A stretch of 64,000 nucleotides of DNA, from contig BSQW01000001.1 of NCBI GenBank assembly GCA_030161315.1, forward strand, positions 45,991,076 to 46,055,075. Reading direction: 5' to 3'. The notes beneath the pieces are model-generated. The model was given only the letters and a program-made list of their open reading frames with translations. It ran no database searches and was not told where the DNA came from. The translations under genes and the position numbers were made by a program. Below are positions 12,111-22,858 of this stretch, piece by piece (the first letter of the stretch is position 1; every line of letters begins with the position of its first letter). The stretch comes from Eutrema japonicum. Taxonomy: Eukaryota; Streptophyta; Magnoliopsida; Brassicales; Brassicaceae.

Positions 12111-13740
12111 CAAACTTAAGAAAGAAAAAAGATGAAAACGTCACTTTTTCTCGTTTCAAACTCTTAAACTAAAGCTAGCCCCAATCTTCTAGTTAATTCC
12201 AATTGGTATTCTATCGGTCCAAATTCTCATTCGATTCTAATTTATCGAAACCGTAAATCAAAATCAATCATTAGCAAATACATTTTATTTGTGCCCCACA
12301 ACATTATAACCAAAACAGAAAGAAAAAAAAAAAAAAAAATCGACGATTCTTAATCTCAACGTCATTTTTTGTACAGGTCTTGCCAGTGTAAAATAATACA
12401 TTTTCGATGACTTTGAATACTAATTGGGCCACGTTATTTGATGTGAGTCCATGGACCATCATAGGCATGACTGAAGCCGAAACTTTAAAACATAATTTAG
12501 TTATTCTTTTGGGCGACATCATTTATCAACTTATAGTTTATATCTTCAATGAGTAATTGTTCCTAAGCCTTTATATTATTATATCCTCTCGATGGATATT
12601 GGAGAAAACAAAAGAAGCTTTTTCACTTTTTTGGAGTTGTGGTAGAGAACTTTGTGACCATTACCTTTTCATTGGCTTGATGCTTCCGATTATTATCACA
12701 AATTCACAATAATAGTAAAATATTAACTTTTATACAACTAACGAGTTATACTTTTTCGTTTCAAAAATAGTTCGTGATAAATAATGTCATAAACATTTCT
12801 AGGGCTTTAACTGGATTCGACATAAAGTACGAAGCAGTATAGGATATCCACATAATTTGATCAAAGGAAACAATGTCTCTGAATTTTCAATTTTGGGATT
12901 CAAGTTTAATATACAAATATTAGAGTTAAAAAAATGGTCACTATGCATATGAAAATATGTTTCTAAATACTTAAAAGTTGGTTTGTAGAGTATGGTAGTT
13001 AAGATTTTGAGTTTCATGAATCCTCATAGAGAGAAATCAAGAAAGTTTGTTTCAAATATATTCCTTCCCTTAATTTGAATGTCTGCATAATGAAAGCATA
13101 TTCAACCAGTTTGAACATTGTTCAAAATCCAATTTTATAAAAGTGAAAAAAAGCTCTAAAATTTTTTATAACCGATTACAGTAAAATTTTACTGGTCAAG
13201 ATTTCGAACAAGGAATTGAACCAATGTGTCAATAACCAATCTGAAACCAACAATAAATGATACCAACATAACCAAATATAAACCGGATGGATGTACCTAA
13301 AATAGTTAATGCTATTTTATCTGCTATGATAACATGTACTTGGCATATACATTTTCAACAAAAGGAAGCATGTATTCAAAAAGCAACGCCAATTATCAAA
13401 GTATTCACAAACACTCAGCACAAACAATTATCACATTTACAACAACAACAACAAAAACAATTATCACGTTGGATTTGTTACCGAATCTTTGCACTAAGAT
13501 ATGCATACAAATAATTGACACATAAATTCGCTTTTATCGCATGTACGACTGTGGTCGATTGGTTGAGGAGACTTGGAAATGCATTAATAGCGTTCCCCGG
13601 AAACAAAAACATATTTGTGTTGGAAAGTTTTGGTATGGACCAAAGGCTTAGACAATTTATCTGGTAATTTGGTAACATGAGATCCGGCTACCTCTGACAC
13701 TAGTCGGAAGGCATTCCAAACCTGGTAATAGCAAAAAAAA
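12111..13740. other. AT-rich intergenic DNA
   Basis: No gene, RNA gene or recognisable transposon was found. A short CAACAACAACAA run lies at 13439-13451. The open frames are short and unassigned. Confidence 0.4.
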
Positions 13741-13743
13741 AAA

Positions 13744-13955
13744 ATATATATATCCTATCGGCTGATCCGGTTAACTCTGGTAGGAACGCACCGAATTGAG
13801 GTGTTATAGAATAGACTACTCCCAGATTCAACGGATTTCATGGCCCGTTGATCCGAGTTTATCCGTTGAATATAAGAGTAGTCCATTCTATAGTACTTCA
13901 CTTCGGTGTGTTCCTACCGGAACTGACTGGATCAACCGATATGTTATATATTAAA
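13744..13955. repeat. Foldback (long hairpin) element
   Basis: The left arm, from CCTATCGGCTGATCCGG to CAACGGAT (about 13753-13842), is the inverted complement of the right arm, from TATCCGTTGAATA to GGATCAACCGATATG (about 13860-13941). The arms agree at roughly 80-85%, with a loop of about 20 bp. The whole unit is flanked by AT runs. It looks like a foldback MITE. Its transcript could form a roughly 90-bp imperfect duplex. Confidence 0.75.
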
Positions 13956-14008
13956 AAAAATTCCGCTTTTATTATGAGATTAGACTCAGAATAATTCCTA
14001 CGAAATAG

Positions 14009-15450
14009 TAAGTGCATCAAATAGTTCGATGATATGGGCAAATCGAACTAATAAAAAAAAATGTAAAGAAGAAAATCGGGTTAATCATTTTTGGGGGTGG
14101 AGCCTTATCACACGATCCATCTGTGAAATTTGAAAGAGTATCAATTTACCACTACTATTGCTTTTTCTCCGATTGGACTTTTATTTCACGATCTGTTTTA
14201 TTCCTTTTCCTCTGTTTTTTTTTTTCTTTTCCCTGTAGTCGGTTATTGGGTGTACGGTAATAATCGTAGCCGTTGCTTGTGGAATTATTTGAGTTATACG
14301 GTTGTGATTAAACCTTATCAGGAGATCTAAATCGAACTGTACAACTTTTGTCAACCGTCCAGATAGAGAGAAGAAAGTACTGTCAAAGTCAGAGATTCGG
14401 TCTCTCTCTCTCTAGTCTCTGTCTACTCTACTCGACTCTATTGCCACGTGGCTTCCATTAATTGAAAAAGATAATCAAAACGCGCGATCTACCAAACACT
14501 CTTGTGTTTTGCAGTATGAAACACAAACGCTATTTGTGCTTCCAAACCCTACGAAGAGCCGTGTCGGTGTTTTTGGCATCTTGCAACGCTCGTTTTGCTT
14601 TTACAAAAGTAGTAATTACTACCTAAATAGGGTTTGTGATTGAAACCACAATTTGAAGTAGTAAGACGTGTTCGAAAGATGTAAAAAAGAAAAAAAGGTG
14701 TTCAAGATTTGAACCGCTTTTTCCAATTTTTCCAATTACTAAATGAAGTAATGTACAAACAGATAAAATTCACAGCTTAAATTAGGTAGCAGTTTGAAAT
14801 CGAAACAAAACGTTTATGGACAACCTAACAAAATACAATTTCCATATTACAAAAAAAAAAAAAAATTACAATTTATACTCCATTTGTTCATATTAAATTA
14901 AATTTTATATAGATATACTTGAAAAAATCAAATAAATGAAAAACTATTCTTACAACATTTTACACAAAAGAACAAAAATACAGTATTTACCAAACATAGA
15001 TGATTGATTTTTTTTTCATTTTAAATGTTTTGTTTGTGTATTACTAAACGAAAACATCATTTATCTTAAATCAAAATATAATTCAACTAAAAACAATCAG
15101 TAAAAGAAAATAGAAAATATTAATTTATTTTAAAAGTTAAAAATATTATATAGTTTGAAACAATTCCGTATAAACACCGTGATTAAAGAAGGGTGAGTTA
15201 AAATGGAGAGGTTAAGGAACCCTGATTAAGGTTGTCAGTTAGTCTTTTGTCTGCATATTAGAGCATCAGCATCCGAGACCTATGTCTTCCCAAAGATATA
15301 TGTTTTCCCAAAAAGCTGATGACGTATCGTAACGTGATTCATCGCAACATAAAAAATTCAATTTAAAAAAAAAAAAAAAAAAGCGGAAGACATGAATCTC
15401 AGATCTGGAATGCGAATGGTCTTAGTGGATTAAGGAAGATTGAAATTCGA
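14009..15450. repeat. Segmental duplication copy B
   Basis: This is collinear with 5943-7935. Copy B lacks the 6051-6641 insertion, contains a 161-bp MITE at 15261-15421, and has several small indels. The similarity fades after about 15450 ('gattgaaattcgagagaag'). Confidence 0.8.
15261..15421. mobile_element. Tourist-like MITE with TTA target duplication
   Basis: The element is flanked by TTA at 15258-15260 and 15422-15424. Its ends are GAGCATCAGCATCCGAGA and, in reverse complement, GACCATTCGCATTCCAGA. The duplicate locus at 7901-7912 reads straight through with a single TTA, giving a natural empty site. A TTA/TAA duplication fits the PIF/Harbinger superfamily. Confidence 0.85.
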
Positions 15451-16060
15451 GAGAAGTTGGGTAATACGGAGACAAGAAATGACCTGAGTGATCAATAATC
15501 TATTCAAATCGAAATTCCCAAATTACCCTTCCTTACTTGACCGAAACTCCCACGAGCGATTTTTTGTTCGGTTTGTCCGTAATATCGTTGTCACACGTGG
15601 CATAAACATGTCCGATGTGTTCATTATATTTCCCACATAAAAAGAATAAAAAATTGGTGGCATAAATCAGTATATAATTTCTTTGTTGTATAGCGACATT
15701 CGTACAGTCGTTGAAGATTGGCAATCTCAGGTATTATTTCTATCGAAAGAATCAATAAATTAGATTTTTTTTCGTATAATATCTTTATCTCTTACTTGGG
15801 GAGGTGTCAATATAATACAACATGAGAAAGATTGGATAACAGCCAAATATCGTATCAGATCAAATGCGAATATAAGGAAAGGAGGTGTGGATATTCTTTC
15901 ATCGAGTAAAACTTCTCGGATAAAAGAATCAACCAAATTTTACATTCGTTATTTTATTGTTTGTAATTTATTTTATGTATTATGTATTATTTGTATCATT
16001 ACCTTTGATGATTAATATATAATAAGTTGATAAAAAATCAGTATATAATACTTTGATGCA
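15451..16060. other. AT-rich intergenic DNA
   Basis: There is no recognisable gene. A 63-codon minus-strand open frame (15533-15724) has no family resemblance. Confidence 0.35.
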
Positions 16061-16400
16061 TGACTATGATAGTAAATTAGTAATATTGAATAGATAGATA
16101 ATTAAAGAAAATGAAAAACTGACATATATATATATATACTCTGTGCATGTACTTACCAGAAACTTAGGGTTTGATTGGAAATAGTTTTAGAGACTGCACA
16201 TAGCCATATTTATAATACTGTGCTACATGTACTTGCCAGAAACTAGTAAATTGGTGGAAAAAAATATGACTGATAGTAAATTAGTAATATTGATTAGATA
16301 GATAATTAACGAAAATGAAAAACTGATATATATATATATACTCTGCTGCATGTACTTGCCAGAAATTTAAAAGCTTAATTGGAAAGAGTTTTAGAAGCTG
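16061..16400. repeat. Tandem duplication of about 205 bp
   Basis: The words 'gatagtaaattagtaatattga', an AT microsatellite, 'gcatgtacttgccagaaa' and 'ttggaaagagttttaga' occur in the same order twice, starting near 16068 and 16272. The duplicated unit includes the left end of the MITE at 16167. Confidence 0.75.
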
Positions 16401-16689
16401 CACACAGTCATATTTATTTTTACAGCTAATTTTTTTTCTAATCATAATTTCTACAGATTTTTAAAAGCTAATTTTTTTTCCAATCATGATTTCTACAGAT
16501 TTTTAAACCTATAACCATTTGTATTCTTTTTTGCTGTAGAAAGTTATATTTCCACAACCCATATTTTCTGTCTTTTACTTTTTAAAAAGCCATAACCAAA
16601 ATCCTACAGCCAAAATACTACATCTAAAAAACCTATAACCAAAAAACACAACATAAAACTAAAAGGTACAACTGTTACCAATCAGGCCC
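16167..16689. mobile_element. PIF/Harbinger-like MITE
   Basis: Its ends are GGGTTTGATTGG (left) and CCAATCAGGCCC (right), which form an imperfect terminal inverted repeat. They are flanked by TTA at 16164-16166 and 16690-16692. The same terminal type occurs at 35854-36346. The interior has no coding potential and itself includes part of a tandem duplication. Confidence 0.7.
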
Positions 16690-16946
16690 TTAATTGCATA
16701 AATCAGTATAGTTTACTAATTAGGGCAATTCTACAAAATAGCACCAAAAAACTTAAAGTTCAATAATTTAGCACACAAGGATAAAAATCCCAAAACTAGC
16801 ATTCATTAAAAAGGAAAAAGATTCATTTAATCTTGAACAAACACAAATAAAAAAAAATCCCTTTCCCGACGCCATTTTTCATCTAGCCGGAAAAACGTTC
16901 TCATCTTTGGATCACCGACAAATTGTTCATGGAGCTAGATATTTTG

Positions 16947-18081
16947 TCATTCTCTGATCTCGAAGCTTTCCCGACGCCATATTCGCGAAGAACTGGTTTT
17001 CACCTTCTTCTCGCGCTCTTTCCTCTTGCCAGAAGAGTTCTGGTTCTCCACCATTGGATAAGAAACCAACCGCTGAGATGAATCGGTCTCATCAGGCTCG
17101 GCCTTGACTCTGTCTAGATTCGCGCTGGAATCCGAAGGTACGGCGGAGTCACCGGAGATATTTCCGTTTTGCTCTGTAGCAATCCCCGAGAAACGAGCGG
17201 CGCGGTCCAAGAGGAGCGGGTTAGAAGGAAAAGTCAATCTCCCGAAAGGGTGAAGAGTGGGAGGAGGGATATCTCCGGCGACTCTGGTAACGGTCGCCTG
17301 AGAACACGATGTATCTGCGAAATGGAGAAGCTCTGTGGCCTGATTCGCGAGAATCAGAAGAAATCCATGGAGAAACAACAGAGTTTTCGATGTGTGGAGA
17401 ATAATCAACCGAGAATGGCGAGAGCTTTAGAGAAACAGGTTAGTTTCCAAGGTGTGAATGTAGAGAATCATCAGCCAAGCAGGCTCGGAAGATCAATGGA
17501 GAAGCAACAGAGTTTTCGAGGTGTGACCGTGGAGAATCAGAAACGTGGAGTTATGGAGAAACTTCCGAGTTTTGGTAAAGCATCAATGGAGAGGCAGAAA
17601 AGTTTTCGTGGTGGGCTTTTAGAGAAGCAGAAAAGCTTCCGTGTGGTGATGGAGAGGCAACTGAGTTTTATTGGTGAGAGGAGGAAGAAGAATGAGTCAC
17701 CAGGAAAAAGAGGAGATTCGCCTCTTCACATTGCAGCTCGAACCGGGAACTTGGGAAAAGTTAAAGAACTGATTCGAGGTTGTTGCGATGGAGACGACCA
17801 AGAGTTGAGAGATTTGTTGTCAAAGCAGAATCTTGAAGGAGAGACTCCTCTTTATATTGCAGCAGAGAATGGGCATTCAATTGTTGTTGAGGAGATGTTG
17901 AAGCATATGGATCTTGAAACTGCTTCGATCGCAGCAAAGCCGTGAATGAGCCGGTATTCTCCGGAGGCATCGTCACCAATTGTCGAATTTCTTCGCTGAA
18001 ATTGAGCGATTCCAGTCCGGTCACCACCTCTCGGCACGGCCCACCGCCGGATCTAGCTCCAAACGCTTCGCTCAGATCCAT
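16947..18081 (-). pseudogene. bHLH60-like first-exon fragment, split
   Basis: Two minus-strand pieces match the N-terminal part of Arabidopsis bHLH60 as I remember it. The first (18081 to about 17940) starts with an ATG and carries GLESLNFSEEIRQLV and ENTGSFTALL. The second (about 17346 to 16947) carries ATELLHFADTSCSQ, the SANLDRVKAEPDETDSSQR stretch and the basic SGKRKEREKK. The bHLH domain itself is absent. A piece of ankyrin gene (17348-17940, opposite strand) sits exactly between the two parts, so the captured exon was itself interrupted. It cannot encode a DNA-binding factor. Confidence 0.8.
17348..17940 (+). pseudogene. Ankyrin-repeat membrane protein fragment
   Basis: The plus strand shows repeated MEKQxSFRG-type motifs, then ERQLSFIGERRKKNESPGK, then two ankyrin repeats (SPLHIAARTGNLGKV and TPLYIAAENGHSIVVEEML). 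This is the N-terminal exon layout of the plant ankyrin/PGG family, At2g31820-like. It stops at ETASIAA, where the family continues with many more repeats and transmembrane helices. A 258-codon open frame at 17169-17945 fuses about 60 residues of antisense bHLH DNA to this fragment. It is a captured piece inside the Pack-MULE, flanked on both sides by bHLH60-like sequence. Confidence 0.8.
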
Positions 18082-18409
18082 AAACGGAAACTCACGCTTA
18101 AACCGGAATTAACCGACTTGAGTTTCAGAGAAGAACAAACAAAAAAAACAGAACCGACCGACTGTTAAAAACCGCTTAGAGCTTCAAATTGTTCATGGAT
18201 TTTAATTGTGCAACTGTTGTGATGAATAATTTAACGTGTTGTTGAAAACTGATGTGCAACTTACTATATTTTTACGCAGTCATTCTAAACACGATTAATT
18301 TTTGGTTTTAGTCATGGTTATGTGTTATTGGAACTACATACTCGATGAAAGTCTGATTATTCTGTAAAAATATATTAATTCAGTTATCTGTAAATATTTA
18401 GGAAGCCGT

Positions 18410-20750
18410 CTTACCCATTTAAGAAGGCCTTCCTAAAACGTATAAATGAGAATTTTTTTGTTCATTTATATAACTTCTCAAGTTTAGGAAGTTGTCCTAC
18501 ATATATAACGTATTTAGGAAAGCCTTCCTAAATGATAAAAATTGATATTTTCTGGAAATGAAACATATTTAGGAACATATATAACGTATTTAGGAAAGCC
18601 TTCCTAAATGATGAAAAATGATATTTTATGGAAATGAAACGTATTAGGAACATATATAACGTATTTAGGAAAATCTTCCTAAATGATGAAAAATGATCAT
18701 TTCTGGAAATGAAACGTATTTAGGAACACGTATAACGTATTTAGGAAAGCCTTCCTAAACGTATTTAGAAAGAAATATACAAATGATGAAAAATGATAAT
18801 TTCCTTGAAATGAAACGTATTTAGGAACCATTTCGGAACATATATAACTAAATTATGAAAGCCTTCGTAAATGAACAAGAAACAAAAAAACTCTAAAAGA
18901 CTATATTAACTGTTGATTATCATGCGTAAATGAAGCATCAGAACATGTGTTGTTGTTTGACTACACAAAAGAAAGATAATGAAAAATGATCATTTCTGGA
19001 AATGAAACGTATTTAGGAACCATTTAGGAACATATATAACGTATTTAGGAAAGCCTTCCTAAATGATGAAAATTGATATTTTCTAGAAATGAAACGTATT
19101 TAGGAACATATATAACGTATTTAGGAAAGCTTTCATAAATGATGAAAAATGATTCTTTCTGGAAATGAAACGTATTTAGGAACCATTTAGGAACATGTAT
19201 AACGTATTTAAGAAAGTCTTCCTAAATGATGAAAAATGATCCTTTCTGGAAATGAAACGTATTTAGGAACATATATAACGTATTTAGGAAAGCTTTCCTA
19301 AATGAACAAAAACAGAAAACGATATTTCCTGTTGATTTTCATGCGTAAATGAAGCATCAGAACAAATTTGTTGTTGTTTTGTCTAAACAAAGAAATAAAG
19401 AAAGATTCAAATGATGAAAACTGATCCTTTCTTGAAAATGAAACGTATTTAGGAACATATATAACGTATTTCGGAAAGACTTCCTAAATGAACAAATGAT
19501 GAAAAATGATCATTTCTTGAAAATGAAACGTATTTAGGAACATATATAACATATTTCGGAAAGATTTCTGAAATGAACAAATGATGAAAAATGATCATTT
19601 CTTGAAAATGAATCGTATTTAGGAACATATATAACGTATTTCGGAAAGACTTCTGAAATGAACACATTTAGGAACATATATAACTACATCAGGTTTTAAC
19701 ATATATAACGTATTTCGGAAAGACTTTTTCATTGGTCATTTATGGAAATGAAACGTATTTAGGAACATATATAACGTATTTAGGAAAGCTTTCCTAAATG
19801 ATAAAAATTGATCTTTTCTTGAAAATAAAACGTATTTAGGAACATATATAACATATTTCGGAAAGACTTCATAAATGAACAAATGATGAAAACTGATATT
19901 TTCTTGAAAATGAATCGTATTTAGGAACATATATAACGTATTTCGGAAAGACTTTCTAAATGAACAAATGATGAAAACTGATCCTTTTTGAAAATGAAAC
20001 GTATTTAGGAACATATATAACGTATTTCGGAAAGTCTTCTGAAATGAACAAATGATGAAAAATGATAATTTCTTGAAAATGAATGGTATTTAGGAACATA
20101 TATAACGTATTTCGGAAAGACTTCCTAAATGAACAAATGATGAAAACTGATCCTTTCTTGAAAATGAAACGTATTTAGGAACATATATAACGTATTTCGG
20201 AAAGACTTTCTAAATGAACAAATGATGAAAACTGATCCTTTTTGAAAATGAAACGTATTTAGGAACATATATAACGTATTTCGGAAAGTCTTCTGAAATG
20301 AACAAATGATGAAAAATGATAATTTCTTGAAAATGAATGGTATTTAGGAACATATATAACGTATTTCGGAAAGACTTCCTAAATGAACAAATGATGAAAA
20401 CTGATCCTTTCTTGAAAATGAATCGTATTTATGAACATATATAACGTATTTCGGAAAGACTTCCTAAATGAACAAATGATGAAAACTGATCCTTTCTTGA
20501 AAATGAATCGTATTTATGAACATATATAACGTATTTCGGAAAGTCTTCCGAAATGAACAATTGATGAAAAATGATAATTTCTTGAAAATGAATGGTATTT
20601 AGGAACATATATAACGTATTTCGGAAAGACTTTCTAAATGAACAAATGATGAAACTGATCCTTTCTTGAAAATGAAACGTATTTAGGAACATATATAACG
20701 TATTTCAGAATGTCTTCCGAAATGAACAAAAACAGAAAACTATATTTCCT
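18410..20750. repeat. Tandem array of about 85-bp hairpin-bearing units
   Basis: Roughly 25-28 units repeat at 84-85 bp. A typical unit contains GGAACATATATAACGTATTT, then TTTAGGAAAGCCTTCCTAAA (an 8-bp stem with a 4-bp loop) or a diverged TTTCGGAAAGACTTCC form, then AAATGATGAAAAATGAT and TTGAAAATGAAACG. A three-unit, roughly 254-bp higher-order repeat is visible (near-identical stretches start near 20031 and 20284). Another spacer type, with GATTTTCATGCGTAAATGAA, recurs near 18915, 19335 and 20752. Minus-strand open frames through the array reflect its periodicity and are not genes. Confidence 0.9.
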
Positions 20751-20802
20751 GTTGATTTCCATGCGTAAATGAAGCATCAAAACAAATGTGTTGTTGTTTT
20801 GT

Positions 20803-21726
20803 CTACACAAATAAATAAACAAAGATTGTCACCAGGTGATCATGTCATCATCGAGAGTGTTTAGAACACAAATAAATAAATAAAGAAATAAATAAAGAAC
20901 AAATGTGTTTAGTTCTTATTTGAAACCTGATCACCTATAAGCACCACTGTACCAGAAGAAACATGGTCAATGTGTTATATTCAAAGTCCATGGGAATGAA
21001 TGAGTTTAGCACTTGAAAGTCCCTTTTCTTTTTCTTTCCTTGTAAATAAGATCTCTAAATTTTTATAGAACATTTACCGTATGGCTTGTTCCTGCATCTC
21101 TTTGAGTCTCTCATCAAGCTGATTGCAATACAATTGGTCTCTGCTGTTAATGTTTTGGTTTTCATTTCCTTTTTCTGCCATCATCATGTTTATAATGCAA
21201 TCATCAATCACCACTTACCGGTTGTTATCTACTTGCAATGACTTAATGCAGGTGTAGATGTTAGTATGAACACTCGTTTAAAAGCTGTGAAACTCACTTT
21301 GAAAGGGAAGAATCCAGTCACAGTAGACCACTTAAGTGTCAGGGGAAACAACATTCGCTATTATATTCTTCCAGACAGCTTGAATCTCGAGACTCTACTG
21401 GTCGAAGACACTCCAAGAATCAAACCGAAAAAGCCAACTGCATGTAACATAAACACTTCTTTCTATTTATCTTCAGCCATTCGTCACTTAACAAAGTAAA
21501 ACGATTTTCCTCCTCTTGGGTTTTTGGGTTTATGCATACTCTAATCATTTCATTATTCTCATCGGTATTAGGGAAGATTCCACCAGGTGGTCGGGGACGA
21601 ATGAAATTCATACTCTAATCATTTCATTTTTGGGTTTTTGGGTTTATGCATCTTCTTGGGAACTAAACACAAATAAATAAAGAAAGATTGCTTATAGGTG
21701 ATCAGGTCATCATCGAGAGTGTTTAG
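20803..21726. repeat. Direct repeats flanking the SmD1 fragment
   Basis: About 60 bp at 20803-20865 (including GTGATCATGTCATCATCGAG) recurs at 21663-21726 in the same orientation, bracketing the SmD1 fragment. A second short duplication is 'gggtttttgggtttatgcat' at about 21518 and 21629. Confidence 0.7.
21252..21590 (+). pseudogene. Sm protein D1 fragment with intron
   Basis: After an AG acceptor at 21251 the frame reads GVDVSMNTRLKAVKLTLKGK, then DHLSVRGNNIRYYILPDSLN and LETLLVEDTPRIKPKKPTA. This is the Sm2 half of spliceosomal SmD1 as conserved across plants. After an intron (about 21445-21568) the next exon begins GKIPPGGRGR, the start of the RG tail, and is then lost. The first Sm motif is missing and the 5' splice site of the retained intron is altered (GCATGTAAC). 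Retained intron sequence on both sides points to DNA-level capture rather than reverse transcription. Confidence 0.88.
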
Positions 21727-21734
21727 TTGCTCTT

Positions 21735-22385
21735 TGATAAAGAGAGCAAACAAAGTGGAATCTTATCACCATCAAGAAGCTCAACCTTGTCAGTAGAAGA
21801 GTCTGAAGGAATGTAAAAGTAAACCAATCGATCTGCATCGCCGTCAAAACTCGCACACCTCGTCCCCACATCATTTGACCCGAATCCTAAAGGCACAACC
21901 TTTTCCTTTTACACAAAATCAGCCCCTACAGCTTCATTAAACACACCTCCATCTGTTCATGTGTTACGAATCTCAAGATCTAGATTGTTCAAAGACTCTC
22001 TTAGCTCCTCAAGCTTCTGTCCACCCACACCATTAGCACCATCTACGATCAATTTGCTAACCTCTAGCTTGTTCTTTCCACCAACTGGGATCAGATCAAT
22101 CAAGCACCTGAATGAGGTAGAGAGAATCTCAAAGTAATCATTCTCCGTTGCCTTGAGACCTTTGTTCTTAGCTCGAACCATCCAATGTAAGTGCGGAGTT
22201 GTCAAAATCCCCATGTCAATCGCAACAGATCTCAAAATAGAGGAAACACCGATTTCCGCAGCTCGGAGAAGCGATTCACCACTAGGTCTCGTATCCCTTC
22301 CCAACCAAACCTCTGCACCTTTCTTCTTTCCTTGTCCACGAATTCTCTAATCAACGAGACGAGCTCTCGAGACAACCAACAATTT
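21735..22385 (-). pseudogene. Phosphoacetylglucosamine mutase fragment
   Basis: The minus strand matches plant phosphoacetylglucosamine mutase (AGM1/DRT101, which makes N-acetylglucosamine-1-phosphate for UDP-GlcNAc synthesis). The visible motifs are LIREFVDKERRK, GRDTRPSGESLLRAAEIGV, a long central block with KLIVDGANGVGGQKLEELR, and the metal-binding loop DGDADRLVYFYIPSDSS. It carries at least one frameshift before GRDTRPSG and in-frame stops after EIRNT and after GADFV. The active-site serine region and the C-terminal domain are missing. It is a dead fragment inside the Pack-MULE. Confidence 0.85.
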
Positions 22386-22858
22386 CGGTGTGTGAGAAAT
22401 TGTTATTTTTTTTTTATTAATTCTCAGAATGATATTATGGGTAAAATAGTTTTTTTGCCTCTTTAATCTTTAATGAATGCTAAAAATGGAGCTTTTTTAT
22501 TAGAGTGCTAGTTTGGTGAGAAAGTTTTCAAAAAGTGCTATTTTGATCAATTTCTCTACTAATTAATTGGTGACTTTTACTATTGGCCAAATTTAAATAA
22601 GATTCTTTCTTTTAAGTTTTTATGTCTTAAACAAAAACAAAAATCCCTATTTTAAATGAATATTTTGCTATACTACTGAATACTATAGTGATAGAAAAAA
22701 AAAGAGCACGCTTTGCGTCATCCACTAAACTTACCATACTGTTTTTAAGAGAGAGAAGAGGATGGCGTGTGTTTCACACCAATAAATTCCTTTTTTTCTT
22801 GGTCTCTAATTTATTAATTTCTAGTTTGATCCCTTTTGTTTTCCTCTGGTTTTATCAC

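Larger units (their letters stand above)
16723..22556. mobile_element. Pack-MULE carrying four host gene fragments
   Basis: The left end GGGCAATTCTACAAAATAGC and the reverse-complemented right end GAGAAATTGATCAAAATAGC match at most positions. Similarity continues patchily for about 100 bp (repeated TAGCA words and TAGCATTCATTAAA in both). The element is flanked by perfect 9-bp direct repeats TACTAATTA (16714-16722 and 22557-22565), the hallmark of Mutator-like elements. It holds no transposase. Inside are fragments of a bHLH60-like gene, an ankyrin gene, SmD1 and phosphoacetylglucosamine mutase, plus a large tandem array. At 5.8 kb it is a large Pack-MULE. It ends about 500 bp upstream of the IAA18 TATA box. 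Confidence 0.88.

Noticed and set aside
17169..17945. Functional 258-residue ankyrin gene
   Set aside because: The first part is antisense bHLH60 DNA and the ankyrin part stops after two repeats inside a Pack-MULE.
18410..20750. CRISPR-like array or minus-strand genes
   Set aside because: Repeats are contiguous 85-bp tandem units in plant DNA with no unique spacers. The open frames just mirror the periodicity.
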